Shown here piece after piece: positions 18,380 to 28,383 of a stretch of DNA of 64,000 bases (position 1 is the stretch's first letter; each line of letters opens with the position of its first letter). The DNA is taken from contig NZ_SCHN01000007.1 in the NCBI RefSeq assembly GCF_004120195.1, forward strand, positions 62,001 to 126,000. The letters are read 5' to 3'. Both the position numbers and the translations under genes were made by a program. The notes under the pieces were generated by a model. That model was not told the DNA's origin. It saw nothing but the letters and a program-made list of their open reading frames with translations, and ran no database searches. This DNA is from Enterovibrio baiacu (GTDB lineage: Bacteria; Pseudomonadota; Gammaproteobacteria; Enterobacterales; Vibrionaceae).

Positions 18380-20044
18380 ATGACACATCTTTTTACCCGG
18401 TGCGCCGCTTTAGCAGTCCTCTTGTCTGTTGCCTCATTTGCATCGCTCGCCACCGAGCCAGAAAAGCCCCTCAAAATTGGCATTAGCCAATACCCGACCA
18501 GTTTGCATCCTTTGCTTGGGTCGTCTGTTGCAGGTAGCTACGTGTTGTCGACAGTTTGGCGGCCCATGATGATCTATGGCAAAGAGTGGCAACCCCTCTG
18601 TCATCTGTGTCAAACCGTGCCGACATTTGAAAATGGACTCGCTGAGAAAATCGTGTTGGACGATGGCAGGGAAGGCATTCGATTATCTGTTACGCTCAAA
18701 GATCATCTTTTTTGGGGGGATGGGGTGCCCGTAACCACCAAGGATGTCGTTCTTGGTTACCAAATTTCGACGGATAAACGTGTGAAAGGGAACCCTGGTT
18801 ATGAGGAGGACCAAACCCTCGAGCGTATCGAGGTCGTTGATGAAAAGCGCTTTGACGTGATTTTGAATAAACGTATTTTCAACTATCGCACTGCTGTGCC
18901 GTCTGCCATGCCGGAACACCTCGAAGGTGAGATATATCGCCGCGACCCTGAGAACTATGACAAGACCTCGTTATATACCACATCACCGTTAACGGCGGGT
19001 TTATATAATGGCCCGTATCTTATCGACAGAATGTCGTCAGGCAGCTTTGTGTCAGTGGTGCCAAATCCACACTGGAAAGGCAACGCGGTGTTTTTCGATA
19101 ATCTGGTGTTCAAATCCGTCGAGAATACGGCAGCACTTGAAGCGCATTTGCTTTCCAAGTCCGTGGACATGATTGCAGGCGAATCCGGGTTAACGCTTGA
19201 CCAAGTGTTGCGCCTAGAACAACGTCAGAAAGGGAAGTACCAATATCACTATGAGCCGGGTTTGCTCTACGAGCACCTTGACGTCAACTTGGAGAATCCG
19301 CACCTCGCCAAGAAAGCCTTTCGCCAAGGGTTATTGCTCAGCATCAATCGCCAACAACTGGTCAATCAACTGTTTGAGGGCAAGCAAATCGTCGCACATA
19401 CTGACACCAGTCCTCGCGACATCGGCTATTCAGACGATGTGACCCAATATGAATACGCCCCTGAAAAGGCCAAAGCACTGTTCCAGCAAGCGGGTTACCG
19501 TTGGCAAGGAAAAGACATGGTGGATGCCGACGGAAAGCCCGTTCAGATTGAACTCATGACCACCGCAGGCAACAAAACCCGAGAGTTAGTACAGCAAGTA
19601 CTGCAATCCCAATGGAAGAAAATGGGGATCACCATCCGCATCAATAACCAGCCAGCACGGGTTTTCTTTGGTCAAACACTCAAAGAACGCAACCACAAAG
19701 GGTTAGCTTTGTTTGCGTGGTATTCCGCGCCTGAAAGCCCCCCAGAAACCACCTTGCACTCAGAAAACATTCCAACAGAAGCGAACAACTGGGGTGGTCA
19801 AAATTATGCGGGTTATAAAAACGCAGACATGGACGCCTTATTGGATGAAATAGAAACGGAACTTGATGCGGATAAACGCGAGGCGTTGTTTGCCAATATT
19901 CAGCGTATTTATGCAGAAGATCTTCCCGCACTCCCTCTGTACTTTCGCGCCGACAGCTTTGTGTTGCCGCTGTGGTTAAAGGGTGTCACGCCAACTGGAC
20001 ATATGTTCCCGTCTACACATTGGGTTGAAGAGTGGCATAGATAG
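18380..20044 (+). CDS. Peptide ABC transporter substrate-binding protein (SBP family 5), copy 1
   Basis: The 554-residue periplasmic protein has a Sec signal peptide (residues 1-23 or so, ending near SLATEP) and then LKIGISQYPTSLHPLL, typical of OppA/DppA-like cluster C binding proteins. The start at 18380 is preceded by AGAGGA; the frame extends upstream without a plausible site. It is clearly paralogous to the next gene, sharing segments such as ENGLAE, LLYEHLD and FRADSFV. It probably captures oligopeptides for the importer encoded downstream, perhaps with different specificity from copy 2. Confidence 0.88.
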   Translation: MTHLFTRCAALAVLLSVASFASLATEPEKPLKIGISQYPTSLHPLLGSSVAGSYVLSTVWRPMMIYGKEWQPLCHLCQTVPTFENGLAEKIVLDDGREGIRLSVTLKDHLFWGDGVPVTTKDVVLGYQISTDKRVKGNPGYEEDQTLERIEVVDEKRFDVILNKRIFNYRTAVPSAMPEHLEGEIYRRDPENYDKTSLYTTSPLTAGLYNGPYLIDRMSSGSFVSVVPNPHWKGNAVFFDNLVFKSVENTAALEAHLLSKSVDMIAGESGLTLDQVLRLEQRQKGKYQYHYEPGLLYEHLDVNLENPHLAKKAFRQGLLLSINRQQLVNQLFEGKQIVAHTDTSPRDIGYSDDVTQYEYAPEKAKALFQQAGYRWQGKDMVDADGKPVQIELMTTAGNKTRELVQQVLQSQWKKMGITIRINNQPARVFFGQTLKERNHKGLALFAWYSAPESPPETTLHSENIPTEANNWGGQNYAGYKNADMDALLDEIETELDADKREALFANIQRIYAEDLPALPLYFRADSFVLPLWLKGVTPTGHMFPSTHWVEEWHR

Positions 20045-20384
20045 TCTTTTTCGTCGGTTTTTCATTCAAAGATTTGAATGTTTAGTGCTGTAACATAATG
20101 ATTCGTAACTAAATATTTTATCTGTTTTGATGAAATGCGACTGAGGCAGGGCTTTTCAGCGACAGTGCTTCCTGTTTGATTGAATTGTATACATTGCTGG
20201 CTCGACAATGATTGAAACATATGTTTAACATTGGTCTGTTGCGTGCAATTTTTCACTGCATTTGTTTGGTGAGCTAAAGAATTCTCCTTTGCACGCACAG
20301 TATCTTAGCAACTGAGCGATCAGTTGATGGGATATCCAATGGGGTGACGGATTTGCCCTCAGCTTTGACAAAGGACATGACTGT
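20045..20384. other. Gap between the two binding-protein genes
   Basis: No gene is supported in this 340-bp stretch. Its length suggests the second binding protein has its own promoter, so the two copies may be differently regulated. Confidence 0.4.
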
Positions 20385-22040
20385 ATGAAAAAAACGCTTC
20401 TCGCATTGGCCATGACAGCGCCAGTTGCCTTCTCTTCCGTTTCTGCAAATGCTGACACACTTAAAATTGGTATGTCTCAATACCCCGAAGGCCTTCATCC
20501 TACTTTGGTGTCGAATGTTGCTGCGTCTTATGTACTGAATACCGCTTACCGTAAAACCGTGATTTACGGAAAAGACTGGCAACCGCAATGCAATGTGTGT
20601 GTAGAGATCCCGACGTTCGAAAATGGATTGGCAGAGCGTGTAACCCGTGACGATGGCTCAGAAGGCATCAAGCTAACCGTGACGGTGCGTGATGATTTGT
20701 TCTGGGGAGATGGCACGCCACTGACCACGAAAGACATTCAGTTAGGCTATGAGATCCAAAAAGACGAACGCGTGGGTAATCCGGGTCTCCAAGAAGCAAA
20801 AACCATGGAGAAACTGGTTTTGCTTGATGACAAAACCTTTGAGGTGTACCTGAACAAAGTCAGCTTCAAATACCGCACCGATTATTTTCCTGATCCGCTT
20901 CCAGAACACGTTGAAGGTGCGCTGTACCGCGACGACCCAACGAACTACAGCAAAACCACCAAATACGCCACTGACCCGACCAACGCCGGCTTGTATTACG
21001 GCCCTTACGTGCTGAACAAAGTCAGTCCGGGTAGCTTCATCACAGCGCAACGTAACCCGCATTGGAAAGGTAAATCCCCTGCCTTTGATGAACTGGTCTT
21101 TAAAACCGTAGAAAACACGTCAGCGCTAGAAGCACATTTGCTTTCAGGCTCGGTGGATTACTTGCCGGGTGAAATTGGTTTGTCTCTCGACCAAGTGCTG
21201 CAAATCGAAAAGCGCCACGGCAAGAAGTTCAATGTGCACTACGAGCCTGGCCTGCTTTATGAGCACCTAGACACCACGATGAACAACCCGCACTTGGCAA
21301 AGAAAGAAGTGCGCCAAGCCTTACTGTACGGTGCGAACCGCGAACAGCTTGTCGATAAGTTGTTTTCGGGAAAACAGCCTGTTGCTGATACCAATACCAG
21401 CCCGCGGGATCTTGGCTTTTACCCAGACGTAAAACGTTATGAGTACAACCCGAAGAAAGCCAAAGCGCTGCTGACACAGGCAGGTTATACCGAGAAAAAC
21501 GGTGTGATGGTGGATGCCGATGGCAATGAACTGCACATTGAATTGGCGACCACGGCAGGCAATAAAACGCGTGAACTAGTGCAGCAAGTCTTGCAGTCAC
21601 AATGGAAAAAGATTGGCGTGAAAGTGTCGATAAACAATCAGCCTGCGCGTGTGTATTTCGGCGATACCTTGACTCAACGTAAGCACAAAGGCTTGGCCAT
21701 GTTCGCGTGGTATTCAGCCCCTGAAAACCCACCGCGCACCATCTTGCACTCAAAGAGCATTCCAACTGAAGACAACGGCTGGTCAGGACAAAACTACATT
21801 GGCTATCAAAACCCAGAAATGGATGCGCTGCTAGAACGTGTTGAAGCCGAACTGGACGACGAAAAACGCAAGGCGATCTTCTTTGAAATTCAGAAGATCT
21901 ATGCTGAAGACTTGCCTGCCTTGCCGCTGTACTTCCGAGCCGACAGTTTTGTGATGCCGAAATGGTTGGAAGGCGTCACCCCAACAGGGCACATGTTTGC
22001 ATCAACCAACTGGGTTGAAGAGTGGACGACCACCAAATAG
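20385..22040 (+). CDS. Peptide ABC transporter substrate-binding protein (SBP family 5), copy 2
   Basis: The 551-residue protein has a signal peptide MKKTLLALAMTAPVAFSSVS ending around ANA-DT, then LKIGMSQYPEGLHPTL. It is a close paralog of the protein encoded at 18380 across its whole length. It is the first gene of a tight operon with two ATPases and two permeases, so it is the main binding subunit of this peptide importer. Confidence 0.9.
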   Translation: MKKTLLALAMTAPVAFSSVSANADTLKIGMSQYPEGLHPTLVSNVAASYVLNTAYRKTVIYGKDWQPQCNVCVEIPTFENGLAERVTRDDGSEGIKLTVTVRDDLFWGDGTPLTTKDIQLGYEIQKDERVGNPGLQEAKTMEKLVLLDDKTFEVYLNKVSFKYRTDYFPDPLPEHVEGALYRDDPTNYSKTTKYATDPTNAGLYYGPYVLNKVSPGSFITAQRNPHWKGKSPAFDELVFKTVENTSALEAHLLSGSVDYLPGEIGLSLDQVLQIEKRHGKKFNVHYEPGLLYEHLDTTMNNPHLAKKEVRQALLYGANREQLVDKLFSGKQPVADTNTSPRDLGFYPDVKRYEYNPKKAKALLTQAGYTEKNGVMVDADGNELHIELATTAGNKTRELVQQVLQSQWKKIGVKVSINNQPARVYFGDTLTQRKHKGLAMFAWYSAPENPPRTILHSKSIPTEDNGWSGQNYIGYQNPEMDALLERVEAELDDEKRKAIFFEIQKIYAEDLPALPLYFRADSFVMPKWLEGVTPTGHMFASTNWVEEWTTTK

Positions 22041-22049
22041 GAGCCGTAA

Positions 22050-22997
22050 ATGGATCAGACGATATTAGATGTGCGTCGTCTGCGGGTAGCCTACAAAGGC
22101 TACCCTGCGGTTAACGATGTCAGCTTTCATATTGATAAAGGCGAAATTCTTGGCGTCGTGGGTGAATCAGGTTGTGGAAAAAGCCTTGCTGCGCTGACGC
22201 TGATGGGGCTTCAGCCGAATGTCATGAAAGCCACTGGCGAGGTGGTGTTTCGTGGCAAGAACCTGCTAGAAAACGGCGATGCTGATTGGATGAAAGTCCG
22301 CGGTGAAGGCATCGCGATGATCTTTCAAGAGCCCATGACGGCGCTCAATCCTGTTGTCACTGTGGGCGATCAAATCGCAGAAATGTTCGAGCTTCACCGC
22401 GGCAGCAACAAAGCTGAAGCGGCAGAACGTGCCGTTGAAATGCTTGAGCGGGTACATATTCCCGATCCCGTGCGCCGTGCTAAAGCATTCCCGCATGAGT
22501 TATCTGGCGGCATGCGCCAGCGTGTGATGATTGCCATGGCGCTGGCCTGTGAACCTGAACTCATCATTGCAGATGAACCAACCACTGCGTTGGACGTAAC
22601 GGTTCAAGCCCAAGTGCTCGATCTGCTAGAAGAACTTCGTGATAGCACTGGCACCGCCGTGCAGTTTATTAGCCACAACTTAGGCGTTGTTTCTCAACTC
22701 GCTGAACGTGTCATTGTGATGTATGCGGGGCGAGTGGTGGAACAAGCCACGTCTGAAGAGCTGTTTGCGAACCCTCAACACCCATACACCCAAGGCTTAC
22801 TGGCGACCTTGCCACGCATCGGCGGCGCGCGGGATGTGCTTCCCGCCATTCCCGGTGCAGTACCGCCGCTCGACCAGCGCGGCAGTGGTTGCCCGTTTGC
22901 TGACCGCTGTAGCAAGGCCTCGCCAACCTGTGTGGCGATGATGCCTGAGACCGTCGCGTTGAATGACATTCACGCTGTGGCTTGTCATCACCTATAA
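22050..22997 (+). CDS. Peptide ABC transporter ATP-binding protein, DppD/OppD type
   Basis: The 315-residue ATPase has Walker A GESGCGKS near residue 39, signature LSGGMRQR, Walker B LIIADEPT and the C-terminal Cys-containing oligopeptide/dipeptide domain (GCPFADRC). It energises the importer with its partner encoded next. It follows the binding protein by 9 bp. Confidence 0.93.
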   Translation: MDQTILDVRRLRVAYKGYPAVNDVSFHIDKGEILGVVGESGCGKSLAALTLMGLQPNVMKATGEVVFRGKNLLENGDADWMKVRGEGIAMIFQEPMTALNPVVTVGDQIAEMFELHRGSNKAEAAERAVEMLERVHIPDPVRRAKAFPHELSGGMRQRVMIAMALACEPELIIADEPTTALDVTVQAQVLDLLEELRDSTGTAVQFISHNLGVVSQLAERVIVMYAGRVVEQATSEELFANPQHPYTQGLLATLPRIGGARDVLPAIPGAVPPLDQRGSGCPFADRCSKASPTCVAMMPETVALNDIHAVACHHL

Positions 22998-23006
22998 GGA
23001 GCGCCC

Positions 23007-24023
23007 ATGACACTATTAACACTGAATAAGGTTTGTCAGCGCTATCCTGTCGGTCAAAAAGGGTGGTTTGGTAAACCTGCACAAGAACTGAAAGCGGTGA
23101 ACGATATTTCGTTAACCTTAGAAGAAGGCGAAACCGTTGCCATTGTTGGCGAATCAGGGTGTGGAAAATCGACCCTTGGGCGCATGGTGGCGCTGTTGGA
23201 ATCGCCAATTGAAGGCGACGTAGAACTCGCGGGTATCGCGACAGCAGGGCTAAAAGGGCAAGCACTGAAAGATCTTCGTCGTAAACTCGGCCTGGTGTTT
23301 CAAGACCCTTATTCTGCGCTCAATCCTAGGCTGCCGATTTCTGAACTCGTTGGTGAGCCATTAGATGTTTATGGCATCGGCGATAAAGCATCGCGTCGTG
23401 CGAAAGTGCTTGAGACGTTGGAATCGGTCGGGCTAAGCGAAGACGCACTGGATCGTTATCCGCATGAATTTTCTGGCGGGCAGCGACAGCGTATTTGTAT
23501 CGCCCGCGCTTTGGTGCTCGATCCAGCACTGATTGTGGCGGATGAGCCCTTGTCTGCACTGGATGTGTCTGTGCAAAGTCAGGTGCTGAATCTGTTTGCC
23601 GAACTTAAACGAGAGCGCAATTTATCGTTTTTCTTTATCAGCCATGACTTAGCGGTGGTTGACTATCTGGCGGATACCATCGTCGTGATGTACCTCGGCC
23701 AAATCGTCGAACAAGCGCCGCGCGATGCGTTCTTTGCTAACCCTGCACACCCGTATAGCCGTGCCTTGTTGGCCGCCGTACCCGAAGTGGGGAAGGGCAA
23801 GCGTCAACGAGGGCTCGCGTTACAGGGTGACGTTCCGAGTCCAATCAACCCGCCGAGTGGCTGTGCATTTCATCCACGTTGTGCCAACGCCACCGAGACC
23901 TGCAAAACCATCGCACCATCGCCTCAAACGTTTGATGGCGACGATAAACACATTGTGGCCTGTCATTACCCAGGAGCGGTGATTGACCTAAAAAAGCCCC
24001 ATAGCAAGGAAGCCATGGTATGA
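23007..24023 (+). CDS. Peptide ABC transporter ATP-binding protein, DppF/OppF type
   Basis: The 338-residue ATPase has Walker [10 protein letters not shown], signature FSGGQRQR and Walker B LIVADEPLSALD, and ends in the oligopeptide-transporter Cys domain (GCAFHPRC). It pairs with the preceding ATPase. The stop overlaps the next gene's ATG by four bases (ATGA). Confidence 0.93.
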   Translation: MTLLTLNKVCQRYPVGQKGWFGKPAQELKAVNDISLTLEEGETVAIVGESGCGKSTLGRMVALLESPIEGDVELAGIATAGLKGQALKDLRRKLGLVFQDPYSALNPRLPISELVGEPLDVYGIGDKASRRAKVLETLESVGLSEDALDRYPHEFSGGQRQRICIARALVLDPALIVADEPLSALDVSVQSQVLNLFAELKRERNLSFFFISHDLAVVDYLADTIVVMYLGQIVEQAPRDAFFANPAHPYSRALLAAVPEVGKGKRQRGLALQGDVPSPINPPSGCAFHPRCANATETCKTIAPSPQTFDGDDKHIVACHYPGAVIDLKKPHSKEAMV

Positions 24024-24988
24024 CGCAGTATGTATTGAGTCGGGTGTTCCAGAGCCTGTTGGTTCTGTTCTTTGTGTCTTTTGTCTCTTATGCCTTGATT
24101 GGTCTTATGCCCGGAGACCCCATCGATCTGATGCTGACATCGGATCCCAACATGACAGCGGAAGACGTGGCGCGTTTGAAAGCGCTGCAAGGGTTAGATA
24201 AGCCGCTGGTTGAGCGTTATTGGCATTGGTTGTTGGGCGCACTTCAAGGTGATTTCGGCTATTCTCGTTTGTATTTGCAACCTGCTGAAGATGTGTTGAT
24301 TCCTGCGGTATGGAACACCGTGAAACTGGTGGGCATTGCCACTGTATTGTCACTGCTTATCGCGATTCCTGTGGGTGTGTTTGCGGCGCTTAAACACCGC
24401 ACATGGGTGGATTACATCATCAGTTTCACGGCGTTTGTTGGTTTTTCTACCCCAGCGTTCTGGTTGGCCTTGATGTTGATTCTGGTGTTCTCCGTGACCT
24501 TAGGTTGGTTACCTGCGGGTGGCACAGGGGAAGCGGAAGGTGGCGGTTTTTGGGTGCAAGCAAAACATTTGGTGTTGCCGGTCATCTCTCTGACAGTGTT
24601 GAACGTTGCCAGCCATTCTCGGTATGTGCGAGGCACCATGCTGGAAGTGATGCGCCAAGATTACATTCGCACAGCCATCGCAAAAGGGGCGTCTAAAACC
24701 CGCGTAATTTTCGCCCATGCGTTGCGAAATGCCATGATCCCGCTGGTCACGATCATTGCACTGGATATTGGCTTCATGCTTTCCGGCGCGTTAATCACTG
24801 AAACCATCTTTGCATGGCCGGGCATGGGTAAGCTGATATTCGATGCCATCATGGGCAATGATTACAACTTGGCCTTGCTGGGCTTGATGGTTATCACGTT
24901 CACTGCATTACTCGGAAACTTGTTGACAGACATTGCATACGCCAAGCTCGATCCGCGCATTAGCCTGACAAAAGGAGCATCCGCATGA
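24020..24988 (+). CDS. Peptide ABC transporter permease, DppB/OppB type
   Basis: The 322-residue permease has six membrane segments and the cytoplasmic EAA-like loop containing YIRTAIAKGASKTRVIFAHA, which contacts the ATPases. It is translationally coupled to both neighbours by ATGA overlaps. It forms the membrane pore with the following DppC-type permease. Confidence 0.93.
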   Translation: MTQYVLSRVFQSLLVLFFVSFVSYALIGLMPGDPIDLMLTSDPNMTAEDVARLKALQGLDKPLVERYWHWLLGALQGDFGYSRLYLQPAEDVLIPAVWNTVKLVGIATVLSLLIAIPVGVFAALKHRTWVDYIISFTAFVGFSTPAFWLALMLILVFSVTLGWLPAGGTGEAEGGGFWVQAKHLVLPVISLTVLNVASHSRYVRGTMLEVMRQDYIRTAIAKGASKTRVIFAHALRNAMIPLVTIIALDIGFMLSGALITETIFAWPGMGKLIFDAIMGNDYNLALLGLMVITFTALLGNLLTDIAYAKLDPRISLTKGASA

Positions 24989-25929
24989 CACAACCTATGA
25001 TGGATGCTGCACCGAATGCGGCAATCAAACGAAAAGCTTCATCGCCGTGGATGCTGGTTTGGCATCGCTTCTGCCAACACAAAGCCGGTTTGATCTCAGC
25101 GGTGTTTGTTTTTCTGCTTACGTTACTGTGCTTCAGTGCGCCCTTGTTAGCGGACTGGTTCGGACATGATCCGTTCGAAGTGGATTTCATGACGCGTTTT
25201 GAACCTGTCAGCGGTACACATTGGTTAGGGGCGGATGAACTTGGCCGTGATGTGTTCTTGCGATTGCTCTATGGGGGGCAGGTTTCACTGGCGGTTGGCG
25301 CGGTTGCGGCGCTGGCGACGGCGGTTCTGGGCACGCTGGTGGGCGTGTTTGCAGGATATTTTGGCGGTAAGTTAGATGCGGTACTCATGCGTATTGCTGA
25401 TTTCACGCTGTCGCTGCCGACCTTGCCTTTGATGATCGTGCTGGCAGCGGTGGATCTCAGCAAGCTGGGATTACCTGAAAGCTGGGCACAGGGTGAAAAT
25501 GCCAGCTTCATTCGTATTATCGTGATTGTTGCGTTATTCGGCTGGCCAACCACGGCGCGCTTGGTGCGCTCAGGGACCTTGTCAGTGCGTGAACGTGATT
25601 ACGTGAAAGCCGCGATTGGCTATGGCGCATCACCGTGGCGCATTATTCGCCGACATGTATTGCCGAATGTATTGTCTCCCGTGATCATCGCGACCACCAT
25701 GGCGTTGGGTGGCGTGATACTGCTAGAAAGCGCATTGTCCTTCCTCGGTCTTGGCATTCAACCGCCCATGCCGTCATGGGGAAACATGCTGCAAAATGCA
25801 CAAGAGGTGATTTGGCAGTCTCCAGGGCTGGCGATATACCCGGGCGTGGCGATTCTACTTACCGTGATGGCATTTAACTTCTTGGGTGATGCACTACAAG
25901 ATGCGCTGGATCCGAAAGCAGGCCAGTAG
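24985..25929 (+). CDS. Peptide ABC transporter permease, DppC/OppC type
   Basis: The 314-residue permease has an N-terminal OppC-type segment (a membrane helix near 35-55), the GTHWLGADELGRDVFLRLLYG motif region and the EAA loop near DYVKAAIGYGAS. It is the last gene of the importer operon and is followed by a strong terminator. Confidence 0.93.
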   Translation: MTQPMMDAAPNAAIKRKASSPWMLVWHRFCQHKAGLISAVFVFLLTLLCFSAPLLADWFGHDPFEVDFMTRFEPVSGTHWLGADELGRDVFLRLLYGGQVSLAVGAVAALATAVLGTLVGVFAGYFGGKLDAVLMRIADFTLSLPTLPLMIVLAAVDLSKLGLPESWAQGENASFIRIIVIVALFGWPTTARLVRSGTLSVRERDYVKAAIGYGASPWRIIRRHVLPNVLSPVIIATTMALGGVILLESALSFLGLGIQPPMPSWGNMLQNAQEVIWQSPGLAIYPGVAILLTVMAFNFLGDALQDALDPKAGQ

Positions 25930-25955
25930 GCCATCACGAGATTCTCGCTAACCCC

Positions 25956-25990
25956 AAAGAGAAGCTGGTACATCCAGCTTCTCTTTTTTC
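25956..25990 (+). terminator. Terminator of the peptide importer operon
   Basis: The stem AAAGAGAAGCTGG/CCAGCTTCTCTTT is followed by a T-run on the plus strand. Confidence 0.9.
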
Positions 25991-26043
25991 TATCTCTTTG
26001 CACTCTCTTCTCGTTGCTTGTGTCTCTTTTGCGCTTATGCTTT

Positions 26044-26127
<84 letters not shown>

Positions 26128-26155
26128 ATATGAAATCAGTACTACCTTTTCTTTA

Positions 26156-26178
26156 AACATGTAACTATAATGCATCTT
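26156..26178 (+). promoter_or_regulatory. Putative NsrR operator overlapping the nnrS -10 element
   Basis: AACATGTAACT-A-TAATGCATCTT has an 11-1-11 architecture. Its right half, reversed, is AAGATGCATTA, matching the NsrR half-site AAGATGCATTT at 10 of 11 positions. The left half is weaker. A TATAAT hexamer (26166-26171) lies inside. NsrR is a nitric-oxide sensing repressor known to control nnrS in Vibrio relatives. Confidence 0.65.
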
Positions 26179-26207
26179 ATGAAATCCAAACCTCAGCAGG
26201 CGTCAAG

Positions 26208-27395
26208 ATGATTAACATTGTCGATAAAGCAAAAGAAGATCGTATTCCCCCCATCCTTCGCTTGGGGTTCAGACCTTTCTTCTTTCTGGCCGCGAGCTAT
26301 GCGGTATTTACCGTGAGTGTTTGGGTGTGGTTGTTCACGTCAGGGCAGGCGTCGCCGCTGAACGTTCCGCCGATTTGGTGGCATGCGCATGAAATGCTGT
26401 TTGGGGTCGCGATGGCCGTGGTCGCGGGATTCTTGCTGACTGCCGTACAAACGTGGACAGGGGTTAAAGGGACGAGTGGTTTCCGCCTTGCGGTTATTGT
26501 TGGGCTGTGGTTATTAGCACGAGTGCTATTTTGGACAAACACACCGCTGTCAGTGATTGCCATTGTTGATGCGGCTTTTCTTCTCGTGTCGGGGTGGGAA
26601 GTGGGTTATCGCGTTGTGATCACCAAGAAATGGCGAAACCTGTTTTTCATTCCTATGTTACTGGTTGCTGTCATCGCGAACTTGGCGAGTTATGCAACCG
26701 TCAAAGGCATGCCCCCGTTTCCAGCCAGTGTGCTTTGGCAGGCGATGATTTGGTGGTTCATGATGCTGATATCCATCATGGGTGGTCGCGTTATTCCCTT
26801 CTTTACTGCAAAACGTTTTCAGCTAGATCCGCCCACGCCCATTTGGTGGTTGGATATCTGTGCCATCTTCCCTCTGCTGTTGCTGGCGATCATCAGTTTC
26901 TTTCCCATGGTGTCTGATGCCCTTGAAATGGCCCTATTGCTTGTCGCGGGTAGCGCTCAACTTGTGCGTTTGTATCGCTGGCAGGGATTGAAAACGTTCT
27001 CTGAGCCTTTGGTGTGGTCACTGCATGTGTTCTATCTGGCTTTGCCAGTGGGATTGATCGCCAAAGCATTCCTGTTAGGTAACACCTGGGCATCACATAC
27101 AATGCTGCATATGTTTGCCATGGGCACCTTGGCAGGCGTGGTACTGGCAATGATTGCGCGTGTCACCATGGGACACACGGGACGAGAAATCTACAAAGGC
27201 CCTTCATTTCACTTGGCTTACATTTCGCTGATTGCTGCGACGCTGGTGCGCGTTATCGGCCCGATTATGTGGCCTCAGCACCTGATTTTGTCTGTAAGCA
27301 TTGCGGCAATAGGCTGGGGAATTGCGTTTACCTTGTTTGTCATAATCTTTGGTCCCATGCTTTGGAAGCCGCGATTAGACGGTCATCCCGGCTAA
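26208..27395 (+). CDS. nnrS: NnrS-family membrane protein (nitric oxide response)
   Basis: The 395-residue protein has about twelve membrane segments and the family N-terminus RLGFRPFFFLAA, followed by WWHAHEMLFG whose His and Met residues resemble heme/copper ligands. NnrS proteins protect against nitrosative stress and bind heme and copper. It is monocistronic, with a probable NsrR site over its promoter. Confidence 0.93.
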   Translation: MINIVDKAKEDRIPPILRLGFRPFFFLAASYAVFTVSVWVWLFTSGQASPLNVPPIWWHAHEMLFGVAMAVVAGFLLTAVQTWTGVKGTSGFRLAVIVGLWLLARVLFWTNTPLSVIAIVDAAFLLVSGWEVGYRVVITKKWRNLFFIPMLLVAVIANLASYATVKGMPPFPASVLWQAMIWWFMMLISIMGGRVIPFFTAKRFQLDPPTPIWWLDICAIFPLLLLAIISFFPMVSDALEMALLLVAGSAQLVRLYRWQGLKTFSEPLVWSLHVFYLALPVGLIAKAFLLGNTWASHTMLHMFAMGTLAGVVLAMIARVTMGHTGREIYKGPSFHLAYISLIAATLVRVIGPIMWPQHLILSVSIAAIGWGIAFTLFVIIFGPMLWKPRLDGHPG

Positions 27396-27490
27396 CACAA
27401 TGAAAATATTACGCCTTCTTTGGTCAGTAGCACGGCAATTACCGAAAGTTACGTCATACTGATAGTACGGTAGTTAAAGAGGGCAAAGGA

Positions 27491-28264
27491 ATGTGCAGAT
27501 GGTTGGCGTATCAGGGAACGCCGTGTTTTTTAGATGAAATGTTGCTTCAACCTGCTCATTCATTGGTTATGCAAAGTATGGAAGCGACCAAAGCGGTGAC
27601 GGCGGTGAATGCGGACGGTTTTGGACTAGCATGGTATGGGTTATTGCCGACGCCTGCTGTGTATCACGAGGTGATGCCTGCATGGTCTGATGGCAACTTG
27701 AAATCCATCGCGGAGCATACGTTATCTCATCGATTCATGGCGCACGTAAGGGCTTCCACAGGGACAAACACCTCGCGCGAGAATTGCCATCCTTTCAATG
27801 TTGATAATTGGCTGTTTATGCACAACGGCCAAATTCCCGAGTTTGAATCTCTTCGCTATAACATGGAGCGTCAGCTTGATGAATCATTCTACCTCAAGCG
27901 TCGAGGCTCGACGGACAGCGAACTGATTTTCCTTCTCCTGCTTCAAAAAGGGCTTCTCGATTCTCCGCGCGATGCACTTTGCAGCGTGATTGATGACATT
28001 GAAGCTGAAATGCGTGCGCGAAACATCAAAGAGCCGTTTAAGGCATCACTGTGCCTCAGTGATGGTAAGCAATTCTGGGGGCTTCGTTACGCAACCTCAG
28101 GGAAGCCGCCGACATTGTTCTACAAAGAAACGGAAGGGGGCGTTGTGCTTGCTTCAGAGCCGTTTGATGAGAAACGCGAAGGATGGACAACAGTGCCTCC
28201 GCAGTCGTTTGTAGATATTCAAGGGAAGGAAGTGTTGATCACGCCCTTTCGGTGTGATGCCTAA
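27491..28264 (+). CDS. Class II glutamine amidotransferase, YafJ-like
   Basis: The 257-residue protein starts MCRWLAYQG, exposing the N-terminal nucleophile Cys2 of the Ntn-hydrolase glutamine amidotransferases. It also has ADGFGLAWYG, RASTGTNTSREN and HNGQI, which form the glutamine site. YafJ-type proteins are single-domain and their ammonia acceptor is unknown. An EgtC-like role in ergothioneine synthesis is a distant possibility, but no other egt gene is near. Confidence 0.85.
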   Translation: MCRWLAYQGTPCFLDEMLLQPAHSLVMQSMEATKAVTAVNADGFGLAWYGLLPTPAVYHEVMPAWSDGNLKSIAEHTLSHRFMAHVRASTGTNTSRENCHPFNVDNWLFMHNGQIPEFESLRYNMERQLDESFYLKRRGSTDSELIFLLLLQKGLLDSPRDALCSVIDDIEAEMRARNIKEPFKASLCLSDGKQFWGLRYATSGKPPTLFYKETEGGVVLASEPFDEKREGWTTVPPQSFVDIQGKEVLITPFRCDA

Positions 28265-28308
28265 CACGCGCATTTGATCGGCGACACGATTCACATTGCA
28301 ACCGAACT

Positions 28309-28342
28309 AAAAAGGGCGGCTTTTCAATAAGCTGCCCTTTTA
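28309..28342. terminator. Bidirectional terminator between convergent genes
   Basis: AAAAGGGCGGCTT pairs with AAGCTGCCCTTTT (one mismatch), with T-rich sequence following on both strands. It serves the amidotransferase gene (plus) and the RelA/SpoT-domain gene (minus). Confidence 0.85.
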
Positions 28343-28383
28343 TTTGGGGTTGAATTTTCCTGTTACCGTCATTACTGACGCAA

